DNA from: Mucilaginibacter myungsuensis
GTDB taxonomy: Bacteria > Bacteroidota > Bacteroidia > Sphingobacteriales > Sphingobacteriaceae
Assembly (NCBI RefSeq): GCF_015222005.1
Contig: NZ_JADFFL010000001.1
Location: 62,001-126,000 of the forward strand
Direction: 5' to 3'
DNA length: 64,000 nucleotides
Part shown: positions 26,378 to 34,637 of the stretch, in pieces
Numbering within the stretch: the first letter of the stretch is position 1
Layout of the letters: each line of letters begins with the position of its first letter
Program-made: the position numbers and the translations under genes
Notes under the pieces: generated by a model
Databases searched by the model: none
What the model was told of the DNA's origin: nothing
What the model saw: the letters and a program-made list of their open reading frames with translations, nothing else

Positions 26378-26611
26378 TTAGAGCTGAACTCGATCATCCC
26401 CCAAACTCTCCAGATACAATTCTTCCACTTTCTTCCTCGCCCAATCCGTCTTACGCAAAAACTTTAGGCTCGACTTAATGCTTGGGTCATCTAAAAAGCA
26501 ATTGATACGGATCCGGTAGCCCATCTCCGCCCAACCGTAATGCGCTACTAAGTGGTTCAGGACAGCTTCGAGCGTTTTGCCGTGGAGTGGGTTATTGGTT
26601 TGCGATGACAT
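26378..26611 (-). CDS. VF530 family (DUF2132) small DNA-binding protein
   Basis: 77 residues, full length. The family core is almost continuous: [41 protein letters not shown] and [16 protein letters not shown]530 proteins have a double-stranded-DNA-binding fold, but their cellular role is unclear. An imperfect inverted repeat (26641-26709) lies directly upstream and may include its control region. Confidence 0.92.
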   Translation of the reverse strand: MSSQTNNPLHGKTLEAVLNHLVAHYGWAEMGYRIRINCFLDDPSIKSSLKFLRKTDWARKKVEELYLESLGDDRVQL

Positions 26612-26640
26612 GGTGCAAAGGTAAGGTTATTTTTTGGAGA

Positions 26641-26709
26641 CCCTTGTTTTGGATATGACGCTGCAATTATCATATGATAAAAAATAGCGACATATCCAAA
26701 CCTTAAGGG
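26641..26709. repeat. Imperfect 69-nt inverted repeat with central palindrome
   Basis: Nested arms: CCCTT (26641-26645)/AAGGG (26705-26709), TTTGGATATG (26648-26657)/CATATCCAAA (26691-26700), CGCT (26659-26662)/AGCG (26686-26689), and the centre ATCATATGAT (26669-26678). It lies between the VF530 start and the acetate transporter stop. Downstream at 26762-26788 is a second palindromic patch, GGTGTATACACC and GTATACACC. Confidence 0.6.
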
Positions 26710-26802
26710 TGCTTTTATTTAAAATTAATACATTGACTATCAATTAAATAAAAGTGTATATGGTGTATACACCCACGCTGTATACACCTATAGTATTCTT
26801 AT

Positions 26803-27384
26803 TTACAAAGCACCTATCGGCAACACAGTTCTTCCGTAAACTTCATTCAGTACACCCGCAATACCGGTGTAGATAGCCGAACTACCGCAAATGATTCCAA
26901 CATAACCTGCTATGTGTTCTATCTGTTCGCTGCCGGTAGCTTTGGTTACGGCTAATAGCGCGAATAAGATGGTCAGTGACAAAAACACGAATTGTAAAGC
27001 TCTGTTCAACTTCAACGTGCCAAAGAACAGGCAGAAAGTGAATACACCCCAAATGGCTAAATATGCAGAGAACGCGGTAGGAGAGGTAGCCTCGGCCCAG
27101 CCCAATTTAGGGAACACGATCAAGCCGACCAACGACAGCCAAAAGAAACCATAAGATGTAAAAGCGGTCAACCCAAAGGTGTTATTCTTTTTAGCCTCGA
27201 TAATTCCGGCTATCACCTGGGCAATGCCGCCGTAGAATATGCCCATGCCTAATATCATGGAGTTTAAGGGGAACATTCCGGAATTATGCAGGTTCAATAA
27301 AACAGTTGTCAAGCCAAAAGCGCATAGGCCAAGGGGTGCAGGGTTGGCAATGCCATCCTTTACAGGTGCAGTAATTTCGCTCAT
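26803..27384 (-). CDS. Acetate uptake transporter, GPR1/FUN34/SatP family
   Basis: Six-helix inner-membrane transporter for acetate and succinate (AceTr family). The signature [21 protein letters not shown] is at about 15-35, followed by [22 protein letters not shown] and [11 protein letters not shown]. 193 residues, normal. Divergent from gpmA by about 108 nt; monocistronic, ending near the GTGTATAC palindromes. Confidence 0.93.
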   Translation of the reverse strand: MSEITAPVKDGIANPAPLGLCAFGLTTVLLNLHNSGMFPLNSMILGMGIFYGGIAQVIAGIIEAKKNNTFGLTAFTSYGFFWLSLVGLIVFPKLGWAEATSPTAFSAYLAIWGVFTFCLFFGTLKLNRALQFVFLSLTILFALLAVTKATGSEQIEHIAGYVGIICGSSAIYTGIAGVLNEVYGRTVLPIGAL

Positions 27385-27492
27385 AAATTGTTAGGTTAAT
27401 AATGGTTTATAAGGGCAAGCTAAGTCAATTATCGGTAAATTACAAATCAATTGGCCAAACATGCTAAAAGGTTTTACGTTTAATGATCAGAT

Positions 27493-28182
27493 ATGCAGAA
27501 AGTAGTATTGATACGTCACGGAGAAAGCATTTGGAATTTAGAGAACCGCTTTACCGGCTGGACCGATGTTGATCTGAGTGAAGAAGGTGCCAGGCAAGCT
27601 TACCGTGCCGGCCAACTGCTAAAAAAACACGACTATAATTTTGATGCAGGCTTCACATCGATGCTTAAACGGTCTATCAAAACCCTGCATTACATTTTGG
27701 AAGAACTGGACCACCTTTGGATACCGGTGACCAAATCATGGCGGCTGAACGAACGTTACTACGGTGCCTTGCAAGGTATGAATAAGGACGAAGCGATCGC
27801 TCAGTATGGCATAGACCAGGTGCACAAATGGCGGCGCGATACTAATGAACATCCGCCCGTGGTCACTAAAGACGATGATCGATATCCCGGCAAAGATCTG
27901 CGTTATCGATTATTGACCGAACGGGAGTTGCCACTGACCGAGAACCTGAGCGAGACCATGGACAGGGTGTTGCCTTTTTGGAACGAGATCATTGTGCCCG
28001 TCATCCGCCAAAACCAAAAGGTAGTGATCTGCGCGCATGGCAATAGTTTGCGCGCGCTGATCAAGTACATGGATAACCTGACCGATGAGCAAGTGGCCGA
28101 TCTGGAGATACCCACCGCCACGCCATGGGTTTATGAATTGGACGAAGGCCTGAATACCATTCGCCACTACTATCTGGAATAA
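27493..28182 (+). CDS. gpmA: 2,3-bisphosphoglycerate-dependent phosphoglycerate mutase
   Basis: Glycolytic enzyme interconverting 3- and 2-phosphoglycerate. Phosphohistidine motif LIRHGESIWNLENRFTGW (His8), LNERYYGALQGMNKDEA with the catalytic Glu, and the second His in VVICAHGNSLRALIKYMD. 229 residues, as in dPGM. Followed after 70 nt by the small conserved ORF at 28253. Confidence 0.96.
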   Translation: MQKVVLIRHGESIWNLENRFTGWTDVDLSEEGARQAYRAGQLLKKHDYNFDAGFTSMLKRSIKTLHYILEELDHLWIPVTKSWRLNERYYGALQGMNKDEAIAQYGIDQVHKWRRDTNEHPPVVTKDDDRYPGKDLRYRLLTERELPLTENLSETMDRVLPFWNEIIVPVIRQNQKVVICAHGNSLRALIKYMDNLTDEQVADLEIPTATPWVYELDEGLNTIRHYYLE

Positions 28183-28221
28183 CCGTCAAAAAAAATTACA
28201 ATAACAGAACCGCCGCTTTTT

Positions 28222-28229
28222 TATCTTTG
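28222..28229 (+). promoter_or_regulatory. -7 element TATCTTTG
   Basis: Exact TAnnTTTG match 23 nt before the ATG at 28253, between gpmA and the small hypothetical gene. No clear -33 partner. Confidence 0.45.
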
Positions 28230-28252
28230 CGGTAAAATACAATAGAACTACC

Positions 28253-28588
28253 ATGAGACCCGGAGATAAAGTGATATGTGTGAATGCCACCATCGACCCA
28301 GATAAAGCTGAAGAGATCCGTAAGGATTTTGAGATATGGGTGACCAAGGATACCCAATACACTGTTCGCGAACTATTAGATAACAATGGCATCGTAATGG
28401 GGGTGTTGTTGGATGAGATACACAACTTCCCTAAATATTTTAAGCTGATAGACCGCTTTCAGGAGCCGGCCTTTGCGCACTGGCGTTTCCGCAAATTAAA
28501 TTACGCCACCAGCGAAGCCGCCGAAGAGCAGGTTGAAGAATTAGTAGGAGTGGGCCGCAGTGATGAAAAACAACAAGAAGGTTTTTGA
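28253..28588 (+). CDS. Small hypothetical protein
   Basis: 111 residues, no signal peptide or membrane segment, so cytosolic. The N-terminal MRPGDKVICVNATIDPDKA and NNGIVMGVLLDEIHNFPKYFKL suggest a small SH3-like beta-barrel. The C-terminus is acidic and low-complexity. No family recognised. It has its own -7 element and ends at a strong terminator. Confidence 0.7.
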   Translation: MRPGDKVICVNATIDPDKAEEIRKDFEIWVTKDTQYTVRELLDNNGIVMGVLLDEIHNFPKYFKLIDRFQEPAFAHWRFRKLNYATSEAAEEQVEELVGVGRSDEKQQEGF

Positions 28589-28602
28589 TCGGTCGACCAT
28601 GA

Positions 28603-28645
28603 AAAAGCGAAGCGCCATTGTGATGAACAATGGCGCTTCGCTTTT
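28603..28645. terminator. Strong bidirectional terminator
   Basis: Perfect 19-bp stem (28603-28621 with 28627-28645), 5-nt loop GATGA, flanked by A-run and T-run so that it works for both convergent genes. The stem arms are built around AGCGAAGCGCCATTG. Confidence 0.93.
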
Positions 28646-28662
28646 AAAAAGTTTAAAGGATA

Positions 28663-29607
28663 TTAATCTTTCTTACCTCCAAAAACCGAGAAGCTAACAT
28701 AACGCTTTGGATGCGCCTTAAGATCGGTCAGCAGGTCATCAAGGCTTTGTGTTGCTTTAGCCATGTTATCGTAAACCTGGGTATCATTTAGTAATAAGCC
28801 AAGCGATCCGTTCTTGCTGTTAACTTTAGCCATTGTTGCCTGTAGGTCGGCCATGGCTTTATTAGCGTTGTCGAGGGTTTGTTTGATGTTCGAGTTTGCC
28901 AGATCGTTACTCACTTTCTTAAAGTTTCCGGTAACATCATTCATATTGTTAACAGTAACTTTTAGGCCGCTTGATGCAACCTCGGCATTGGTAAGGATAC
29001 CGTTAATGTGGCTGGTTTGTGAACCGACCAAAGCATCTATCTTTTTGGTAGTACCTTCTAACGTTTGTAATGAGTTAGCAATGCTGTTAAAACTACGATC
29101 CACATTCTTTTGAAATTCAGGATTCAATATCTTGTTGATCGCGGCCAAAGATGAATCTACCTTACCGATCAGTAATTCTGCTTTACGCTGGATTGGCTGC
29201 AAGCTCTCGGCCAAACTACCCTGAATATCGGCACGTAATGTAGCGCCGTCTTCGGCCAATTCTTTGCTATTGCCTAATTCAAACACAATGGCCTTGCCGC
29301 CTAAAAGGTCGGTGCTTTGCAGTTTGGCTAAGGTGTTCGCAGGGATGTCATAATCCGGCTCTATTTTAAACTCTACAATACTGTAGCCGTTGGGCTGCAA
29401 TTTCATAGATGATACCCGGCCTATCTGGAATCCGTTAACCAAAACCGGTTTTGATACTGTTAGGCCTTCCACACTGCGATAAACGGCATAATATTTATTA
29501 GAGCGCGAAAAAACGTCGTTACCGCGCAGGTAACTGTAGCCTATAATAAGTACCGCTATACTAAAAGCGGTAAGTGCGCCTATTTTGGTTTCGTTAGATA
29601 TTTTCAA
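28663..29607 (-). CDS. MlaD/MCE-domain protein
   Basis: Substrate-binding subunit type of MCE lipid-transport systems (MlaD-like). N-terminal membrane anchor (about 9-28), then the MCE domain VYRSVEGLTVSKPVLVNGFQIGRVSSMKL (read as two blocks), and a long helical C-terminus with repeated Asn/Leu/Lys heptads (150-290) that probably forms a tunnel or tether. 314 residues. It lies 23 nt after the amidase gene on the same strand; no MlaE or MlaF partners are in this window. Confidence 0.92.
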   Translation of the reverse strand: MKISNETKIGALTAFSIAVLIIGYSYLRGNDVFSRSNKYYAVYRSVEGLTVSKPVLVNGFQIGRVSSMKLQPNGYSIVEFKIEPDYDIPANTLAKLQSTDLLGGKAIVFELGNSKELAEDGATLRADIQGSLAESLQPIQRKAELLIGKVDSSLAAINKILNPEFQKNVDRSFNSIANSLQTLEGTTKKIDALVGSQTSHINGILTNAEVASSGLKVTVNNMNDVTGNFKKVSNDLANSNIKQTLDNANKAMADLQATMAKVNSKNGSLGLLLNDTQVYDNMAKATQSLDDLLTDLKAHPKRYVSFSVFGGKKD

Positions 29608-29630
29608 GGTAAATGTGTTTTAAGTTGTGT

Positions 29631-30503
29631 TTAGTTAGATGTTGATGGTTCTACTTCTTTTTTATAGGTCTTTATAGCTTCTAGTATCGCCTCTACAATT
29701 TCGTTCTGTCCTTCTTCCGAACTCATGTATTCCTCTTCTTCGGGGTGGTTGATGTAACCCATCTCCACCAGTACCGACGGCATCCCGGCTCTGGCTAACA
29801 CGTGCAAACTTTGCTCGCGTACACCTTCGCTTTTGCGGCCCTGGCCTATAAATTCTTCATTCACTAAAGTCGCAAAGCGCAAACTTTGTTTTCGGTATTT
29901 TTCTTTAAAGGCACTTAACAGCATGATAGATGCAGGATCAGTAGGCATTAGTTCCGTATTCTCTTTGCCGCCGGCGTCTTCCATTTCATTTTCACGTATA
30001 GCCGCCTCCTGCTCGTTACCCCTCCTGAAAATGTAGACCAGCAGCAGCACACCTTTGCCCGAACGGTCTGGTACACGGGTCACTTTACCACGAGCACCTC
30101 TAACTATTCTATCAGACAGTGAGTTACAATGAAGGGAAATAAAAAGCTGCCCTTTTTTCTCGTTAGCGATAATGGCGCGTTGTTGTAGTGTCACCTCATG
30201 CTCGTCGGTGCGGGTCATAACTACTTTAACATCCTTCAGATCTTTTTCTATCGCCGCCTGCAATTTCAAGCCTACGGCCAGCGTTACAATGCTTTCCTTA
30301 GAGAAAGAGCCCGATGCCCCGGAGTATGAACCATCCTTACGATGGCCGTGACCGGGATCAATAACTACCGTTCTTAATTTAAAACCCGGAGCAACAATAG
30401 TATCCGGACCGGGCTTATGGACCGAAGTAAAGGAGAAAAGTGTCAGAGATATTAATGATAAAGATAAACCGAAGATGGATCTTTGTAATGCTTTATTTTT
30501 CAT
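29631..30503 (-). CDS. N-acetylmuramoyl-L-alanine amidase (Amidase_3)
   Basis: Zinc amidase that cleaves the amide between MurNAc and the stem peptide. Secretion signal at residues 1-28; zinc motif VVIDPGHGHRKDG near 46-58, FISLHCNSLSD (second His) near 123-133, and the catalytic Glu in VLVEMGYINHPEEEEYM. 290 residues. The first gene of the unit with mlaD, divergent from lptD by 53 nt. A typical envelope-maintenance arrangement. Confidence 0.94.
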   Translation of the reverse strand: MKNKALQRSIFGLSLSLISLTLFSFTSVHKPGPDTIVAPGFKLRTVVIDPGHGHRKDGSYSGASGSFSKESIVTLAVGLKLQAAIEKDLKDVKVVMTRTDEHEVTLQQRAIIANEKKGQLFISLHCNSLSDRIVRGARGKVTRVPDRSGKGVLLLVYIFRRGNEQEAAIRENEMEDAGGKENTELMPTDPASIMLLSAFKEKYRKQSLRFATLVNEEFIGQGRKSEGVREQSLHVLARAGMPSVLVEMGYINHPEEEEYMSSEEGQNEIVEAILEAIKTYKKEVEPSTSN

Positions 30504-30556
30504 TATTTTTGGGCGCTGTTAACCAACATACGCAAAATTAGTATTCGTAATCGATT

Positions 30557-33346
30557 TTGAAATTTATCCGACTTTTTTTTCTGCTTGCAGTTGTATTATT
30601 GGTTAATGAGGTAACTGCCGCTGCAAAAAGCGGGCGGGTTAATAACGCTTCAGCTAAAGATACTATTATCCAGCTTGATCCTGTTAGGGATAAAATATTA
30701 TTAAGAGGCAAGTCTTACGCCCCTGCGGCTAAGGACACCGTGCCCAAAAAGTCTGCTAAAGATACCATTCCAAAAACATCCCGCGATACCTTGCCTAAAC
30801 GGGTGGTTAACGGAAATCCGTCAGACACCAGTCAACTAACCGAGAAGGTAGTAGCTAAAGCAGATTCTAACTTTGCCGATCGCGAACATAAGATGACATA
30901 TTATTACGGCAATGCGCGCATCACTTATGGAGAGATGGAGCTTGATGCCGAATACATCAGGATAGATGAAACAAAGCACCTGATATTTGCCAAAGGGCGT
31001 ATAGATCCGCGTACCAACCGTTATATCGGCCGACCTATCGCCAAGATGGGAAAAACAGAGAAACCCATAACATCCGACTCGCTAATAGTAGACTACGTTA
31101 CCAAAGGCGCACACGTATGGAACAGTGCCACCGAGCAGGACGGTAATTATATCTCCGGAGGTCAGGCTAAAAAGTTAAAAGGAGATGAGGTAGCTTATGC
31201 CGACGCTTTGTTCAGCACCTGCGATCTGCCTTATCCTTATACTCACTTTGGTATTGTGATCACTAAAGGTATCGCAGAAAAGAACAGGATCATATCATCA
31301 TTGTTTTATTTAGAGATACAGGGGGTGCCGTTGCCAATTGGTTTGCCTTTCGGTTTTTTCCCTAAGCCCGAGTCACGGTCATCAGGTTTCATATTACCAA
31401 CTCCCGGCGAGGACTTTAAGCTTGGGTTCTTTTTAAGGAACTTCGGCTACTACTTTGCTATTAACGACTATATTGACGCTACTGCGCAAGCTACTTATTA
31501 CGCCAAAGGATCTTACGAGTTAGGGTTAATGACACGTTACACAAAGCTTTACAAATACAACGGATCGCTAAATCTTAACTACGGGTCGCATAATTACGGT
31601 TTAGAAGGCGATCCTGCCCAAAAAGATTTCAATGTGCAGTGGTCACACTCTAAAAACCCGTCATCGCACCCCGGCGTAACTTTTAGTGCATCGGTAAATG
31701 CAGGTACATCAAGCTTTTACCGTAACAACCCTGCTACAACAAACTATAACCTGCAACAGTTAACACAGAACAACTTGAACTCCAGTGTCGCCTTTGGCCG
31801 TACATGGGAGGGGACACCTTTTAACTTTACAGCAAACATCGCACACAGCCAGGATCTTACCCGGCAAACAGTTACTTTGGAGTTGCCAAGTTTTGCATTC
31901 AACGTGGCTACGCTTAGCCCTTTTGCCAGTAAAGGAAAATTAGAGGGTACGACAGAAAAATGGTATCAACGTATCACTGTTGGTTACAGCCTTGTAGGTA
32001 CTAACAGGCTTACTGCCATCCCTGAGTCTGAGTTATTTAAAGGCTCTACACTGCAAAAACGTTTGCAAAACGGTTTGCAGCACCAAATACCTATTGGTAT
32101 CAACCTTAACGTCTTAAAGTACTTTCAGTTCAACTCGAATTTCAATTATACCGATCGCTGGTACTTCCAAACTATCCGAAAAAGATTTGCCCGTGGCAGC
32201 TTGACCGGCTTAGATTCTATGGCTACCGATACCGTTCCGGGTTTCAGAAGGGCCGGCGAGTACAGTATGAGTGCCGGTATATCTACCAAGGTTTATGGTA
32301 CCATGACATTTAAGAACAGCAAGATCAAAAAGATCCGCGACGTGATAACACCGTCTATCAGCTTCAACTACCGCCCGGATTTTTCGAGCCTTGGATATAA
32401 TTACAACCAGATCGCTGTGAGCAACGCCAGCATCCCATATCCAGCAACTGTGCAGCGTTATTCTATTTACGAGCAGTCTGTTTACGGCGGTCCTTCGGGG
32501 GGGCGTTCGGCCGGTCTGGCGTTCTCTATCGATAATACTATTGAGGCTAAGGTGCGTGCTAAAAGCAGCGATACATCTGGTAAAGACCGGAATGTCCCTA
32601 TTTTGCAGGGCCTTTCATTAAACTCGTTCTATAATTTCGCGGTCGACTCTTTTAGATTATCACAGATCAATCTTCAGGGGCACACCTCGGTGCTTAACCA
32701 AAAGATCAATATTAGTTTTGGTGGTGTGTTAGATCCTTACGTAGTTAACGTGCGCGACTCGATTACCTCTAACCAAGTAGTTCGTTATGCAAGACGTTTC
32801 AATAGATACACCTTTCAGGATGGTAAAATGCCTTTCCTGACCGCGTTTAACTTAACCATGGGTGCTAACCTTAACCCGGCTGCATTTAAACGAACAGATG
32901 GTAACGGCCGCCGCCCGCCGGGACAACCTAACACTTTGGCAAACATGACCGCTGAACAGGCTAATAAACTGGCACAATTAAATAGCGACCCGAACGCCTA
33001 TGTGGATTTTAACGTGCCTTGGAATTTGAATTTGAACTATAGTTTCAACTATAATAACGACAGGATAAATACGGTAACATCCAACACTGTTCAGATAAGC
33101 GGGGACGTTAGCTTAACACCGAAATGGAAAGTGCAGTTCACATCCAACTACGATATCAAAACCAAACGATTTAGCGATGCTACCTCGTTCAATATTTATC
33201 GCGACCTGCATTGCTGGGACCTTGCTATTGGTTGGATACCGTTCGGTTTCTACAAATCTTACAACGTTACCTTAAAGGTTAAAGCCGCCGTTTTACAGGA
33301 CTTGAAACTGACCAAACGTAAAGATTACTATAACAGCAATTTATAA
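30557..33346 (+). CDS. lptD: LPS-assembly protein LptD-like outer-membrane barrel
   Basis: Outer-membrane translocon component that delivers LPS to the cell surface. Signal peptide MKFIRLFFLLAVVLLVNEVTA; the start is TTG, forced by an in-frame TAA six nt upstream. A Thr/Pro/Lys-rich linker is followed by an OstA/LptA-like beta-jellyroll (YYYGNARITYGEMELDAEYI near 113-132), then a long barrel with many aromatic-ended strands and a Bacteroidota-type C-terminal region. 929 residues. The cinA ATG overlaps the stop by one nt. The 'putative LPS assembly protein LptD' family of this phylum fits; direct homology to E. coli LptD is distant. Confidence 0.85.
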   Translation: MKFIRLFFLLAVVLLVNEVTAAAKSGRVNNASAKDTIIQLDPVRDKILLRGKSYAPAAKDTVPKKSAKDTIPKTSRDTLPKRVVNGNPSDTSQLTEKVVAKADSNFADREHKMTYYYGNARITYGEMELDAEYIRIDETKHLIFAKGRIDPRTNRYIGRPIAKMGKTEKPITSDSLIVDYVTKGAHVWNSATEQDGNYISGGQAKKLKGDEVAYADALFSTCDLPYPYTHFGIVITKGIAEKNRIISSLFYLEIQGVPLPIGLPFGFFPKPESRSSGFILPTPGEDFKLGFFLRNFGYYFAINDYIDATAQATYYAKGSYELGLMTRYTKLYKYNGSLNLNYGSHNYGLEGDPAQKDFNVQWSHSKNPSSHPGVTFSASVNAGTSSFYRNNPATTNYNLQQLTQNNLNSSVAFGRTWEGTPFNFTANIAHSQDLTRQTVTLELPSFAFNVATLSPFASKGKLEGTTEKWYQRITVGYSLVGTNRLTAIPESELFKGSTLQKRLQNGLQHQIPIGINLNVLKYFQFNSNFNYTDRWYFQTIRKRFARGSLTGLDSMATDTVPGFRRAGEYSMSAGISTKVYGTMTFKNSKIKKIRDVITPSISFNYRPDFSSLGYNYNQIAVSNASIPYPATVQRYSIYEQSVYGGPSGGRSAGLAFSIDNTIEAKVRAKSSDTSGKDRNVPILQGLSLNSFYNFAVDSFRLSQINLQGHTSVLNQKINISFGGVLDPYVVNVRDSITSNQVVRYARRFNRYTFQDGKMPFLTAFNLTMGANLNPAAFKRTDGNGRRPPGQPNTLANMTAEQANKLAQLNSDPNAYVDFNVPWNLNLNYSFNYNNDRINTVTSNTVQISGDVSLTPKWKVQFTSNYDIKTKRFSDATSFNIYRDLHCWDLAIGWIPFGFYKSYNVTLKVKAAVLQDLKLTKRKDYYNSNL

Positions 33347-34593
33347 TGCTTGCAGAGATCATCACCATTGGCGACGAGATATTGATAGGGCAAATAGTAG
33401 ACACTAATTCGGCCTGGATAGCCCGCGAGTTGAATAATATCGGTGTACGCGTAAAGCAGATATCATCAGTATCCGACGACCGTGAGCATATCCTGAAAGC
33501 CTTAGCAGAAGCGCATCACCGTGCTAATATCATTTTGATAACCGGCGGCTTAGGGCCAACGAAAGATGATATCACTAAAAAGACATTAGCAGAATACTTC
33601 AATGTCGGCTTTGTTGAAAGCGATGAAGCTTTAGTGAACGTAGAGCAGATCTTTAAAAAGTATAACCGTCCGTTATTGGACGTTAATAAACTGCAAGCGC
33701 AAGTACCCGCGAATTGCGAAGTGATACTGAACAAGAACGGTACAGCGCCCGGTATGTGGTTTGATCATGATGGCCGCATCTACATATCTATGCCGGGAGT
33801 TCCTTTCGAAATGATGTACATGATGGAGGATACCGTTCTTCCTAAGTTGAAAACATCATTTGATCTGCCGCATATCATCCACAAAACGATCTTGACCGTT
33901 GGCGAAGGGGAGTCGTTTCTTGCTCAACGGATAGAGGATATCGAGGATAGCTTACCTTCGCATATCAAACTGGCTTATTTGCCTAAATTAGGCCAGGTGA
34001 GGTTGCGCCTAAGCGCTTACGGCACCGATGAAGCGGCACTGACCGATGAGGTAAACCGATATGCCCAAAAGATAAGCGAACGCGTAGCCAATGTTGTAGC
34101 TGCACATGAGGACCTTCCCTTAGAGAAAGTTATTCTTGATAAGATGGCTGTAAAAGGCTTTACCCTATCGGTTGCCGAGAGTTGCACCGGTGGTTATATC
34201 TCACATTTATTTACCCAACACGCCGGCTCATCGGCCGTCTTTTTGGGCGGTGCGGTCTCATATTCTTACGAACTGAAGGAGAGTATCCTTGGCGTAAAGA
34301 ACGAAACGCTGTGGCAAACCGGCGCCGTAAGTCAGGAGACGGTAAAAGAAATGGTAGAAGGTGCGATATTAAATTTTAAGTCGGACTATGCCATCGCTGT
34401 GACCGGGGTTGCCGGACCGGGAGGAGGGAGCGAAGACAAGCCGGTCGGAACGGTTTGGATAGCAGTGGCTTCTGTTAACAAAACGGTCACAAAGAAATTC
34501 ACATTCGGATCAAAAAGGGCCCAAAACATCGAAAGAACCGCAATTTCGGCCTTAGGAATGTTGAATACTTTACTTGCAGAAGTGGAAAATTAA
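33346..34593 (+). CDS. cinA: CinA family competence/damage-inducible protein
   Basis: Two domains: an N-terminal molybdopterin-binding-like (COG1058, ADP-ribose pyrophosphatase-type) domain with AEIITIGDEILIGQIVDTNS and ITGGLGPTKDD, and a C-terminal nicotinamide-nucleotide amidase domain with VAESCTGGYISHLFTQHAGSS and AVTGVAGPGGGSEDKPVG (catalytic Ser and Lys region). It recycles NMN to NaMN. 415 residues, complete. Translationally linked to lptD by a one-base overlap (TAATG). Confidence 0.95.
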   Translation: MLAEIITIGDEILIGQIVDTNSAWIARELNNIGVRVKQISSVSDDREHILKALAEAHHRANIILITGGLGPTKDDITKKTLAEYFNVGFVESDEALVNVEQIFKKYNRPLLDVNKLQAQVPANCEVILNKNGTAPGMWFDHDGRIYISMPGVPFEMMYMMEDTVLPKLKTSFDLPHIIHKTILTVGEGESFLAQRIEDIEDSLPSHIKLAYLPKLGQVRLRLSAYGTDEAALTDEVNRYAQKISERVANVVAAHEDLPLEKVILDKMAVKGFTLSVAESCTGGYISHLFTQHAGSSAVFLGGAVSYSYELKESILGVKNETLWQTGAVSQETVKEMVEGAILNFKSDYAIAVTGVAGPGGGSEDKPVGTVWIAVASVNKTVTKKFTFGSKRAQNIERTAISALGMLNTLLAEVEN

Positions 34594-34637
34594 GCCCCTA
34601 ATTGATTATTTTTGGACCATCTATACTAATATATAAT

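Noticed and set aside
26803..27384. Rhodopsin-like or unknown membrane protein
   Set aside because: The [14 protein letters not shown] signature identifies the acetate transporter family.
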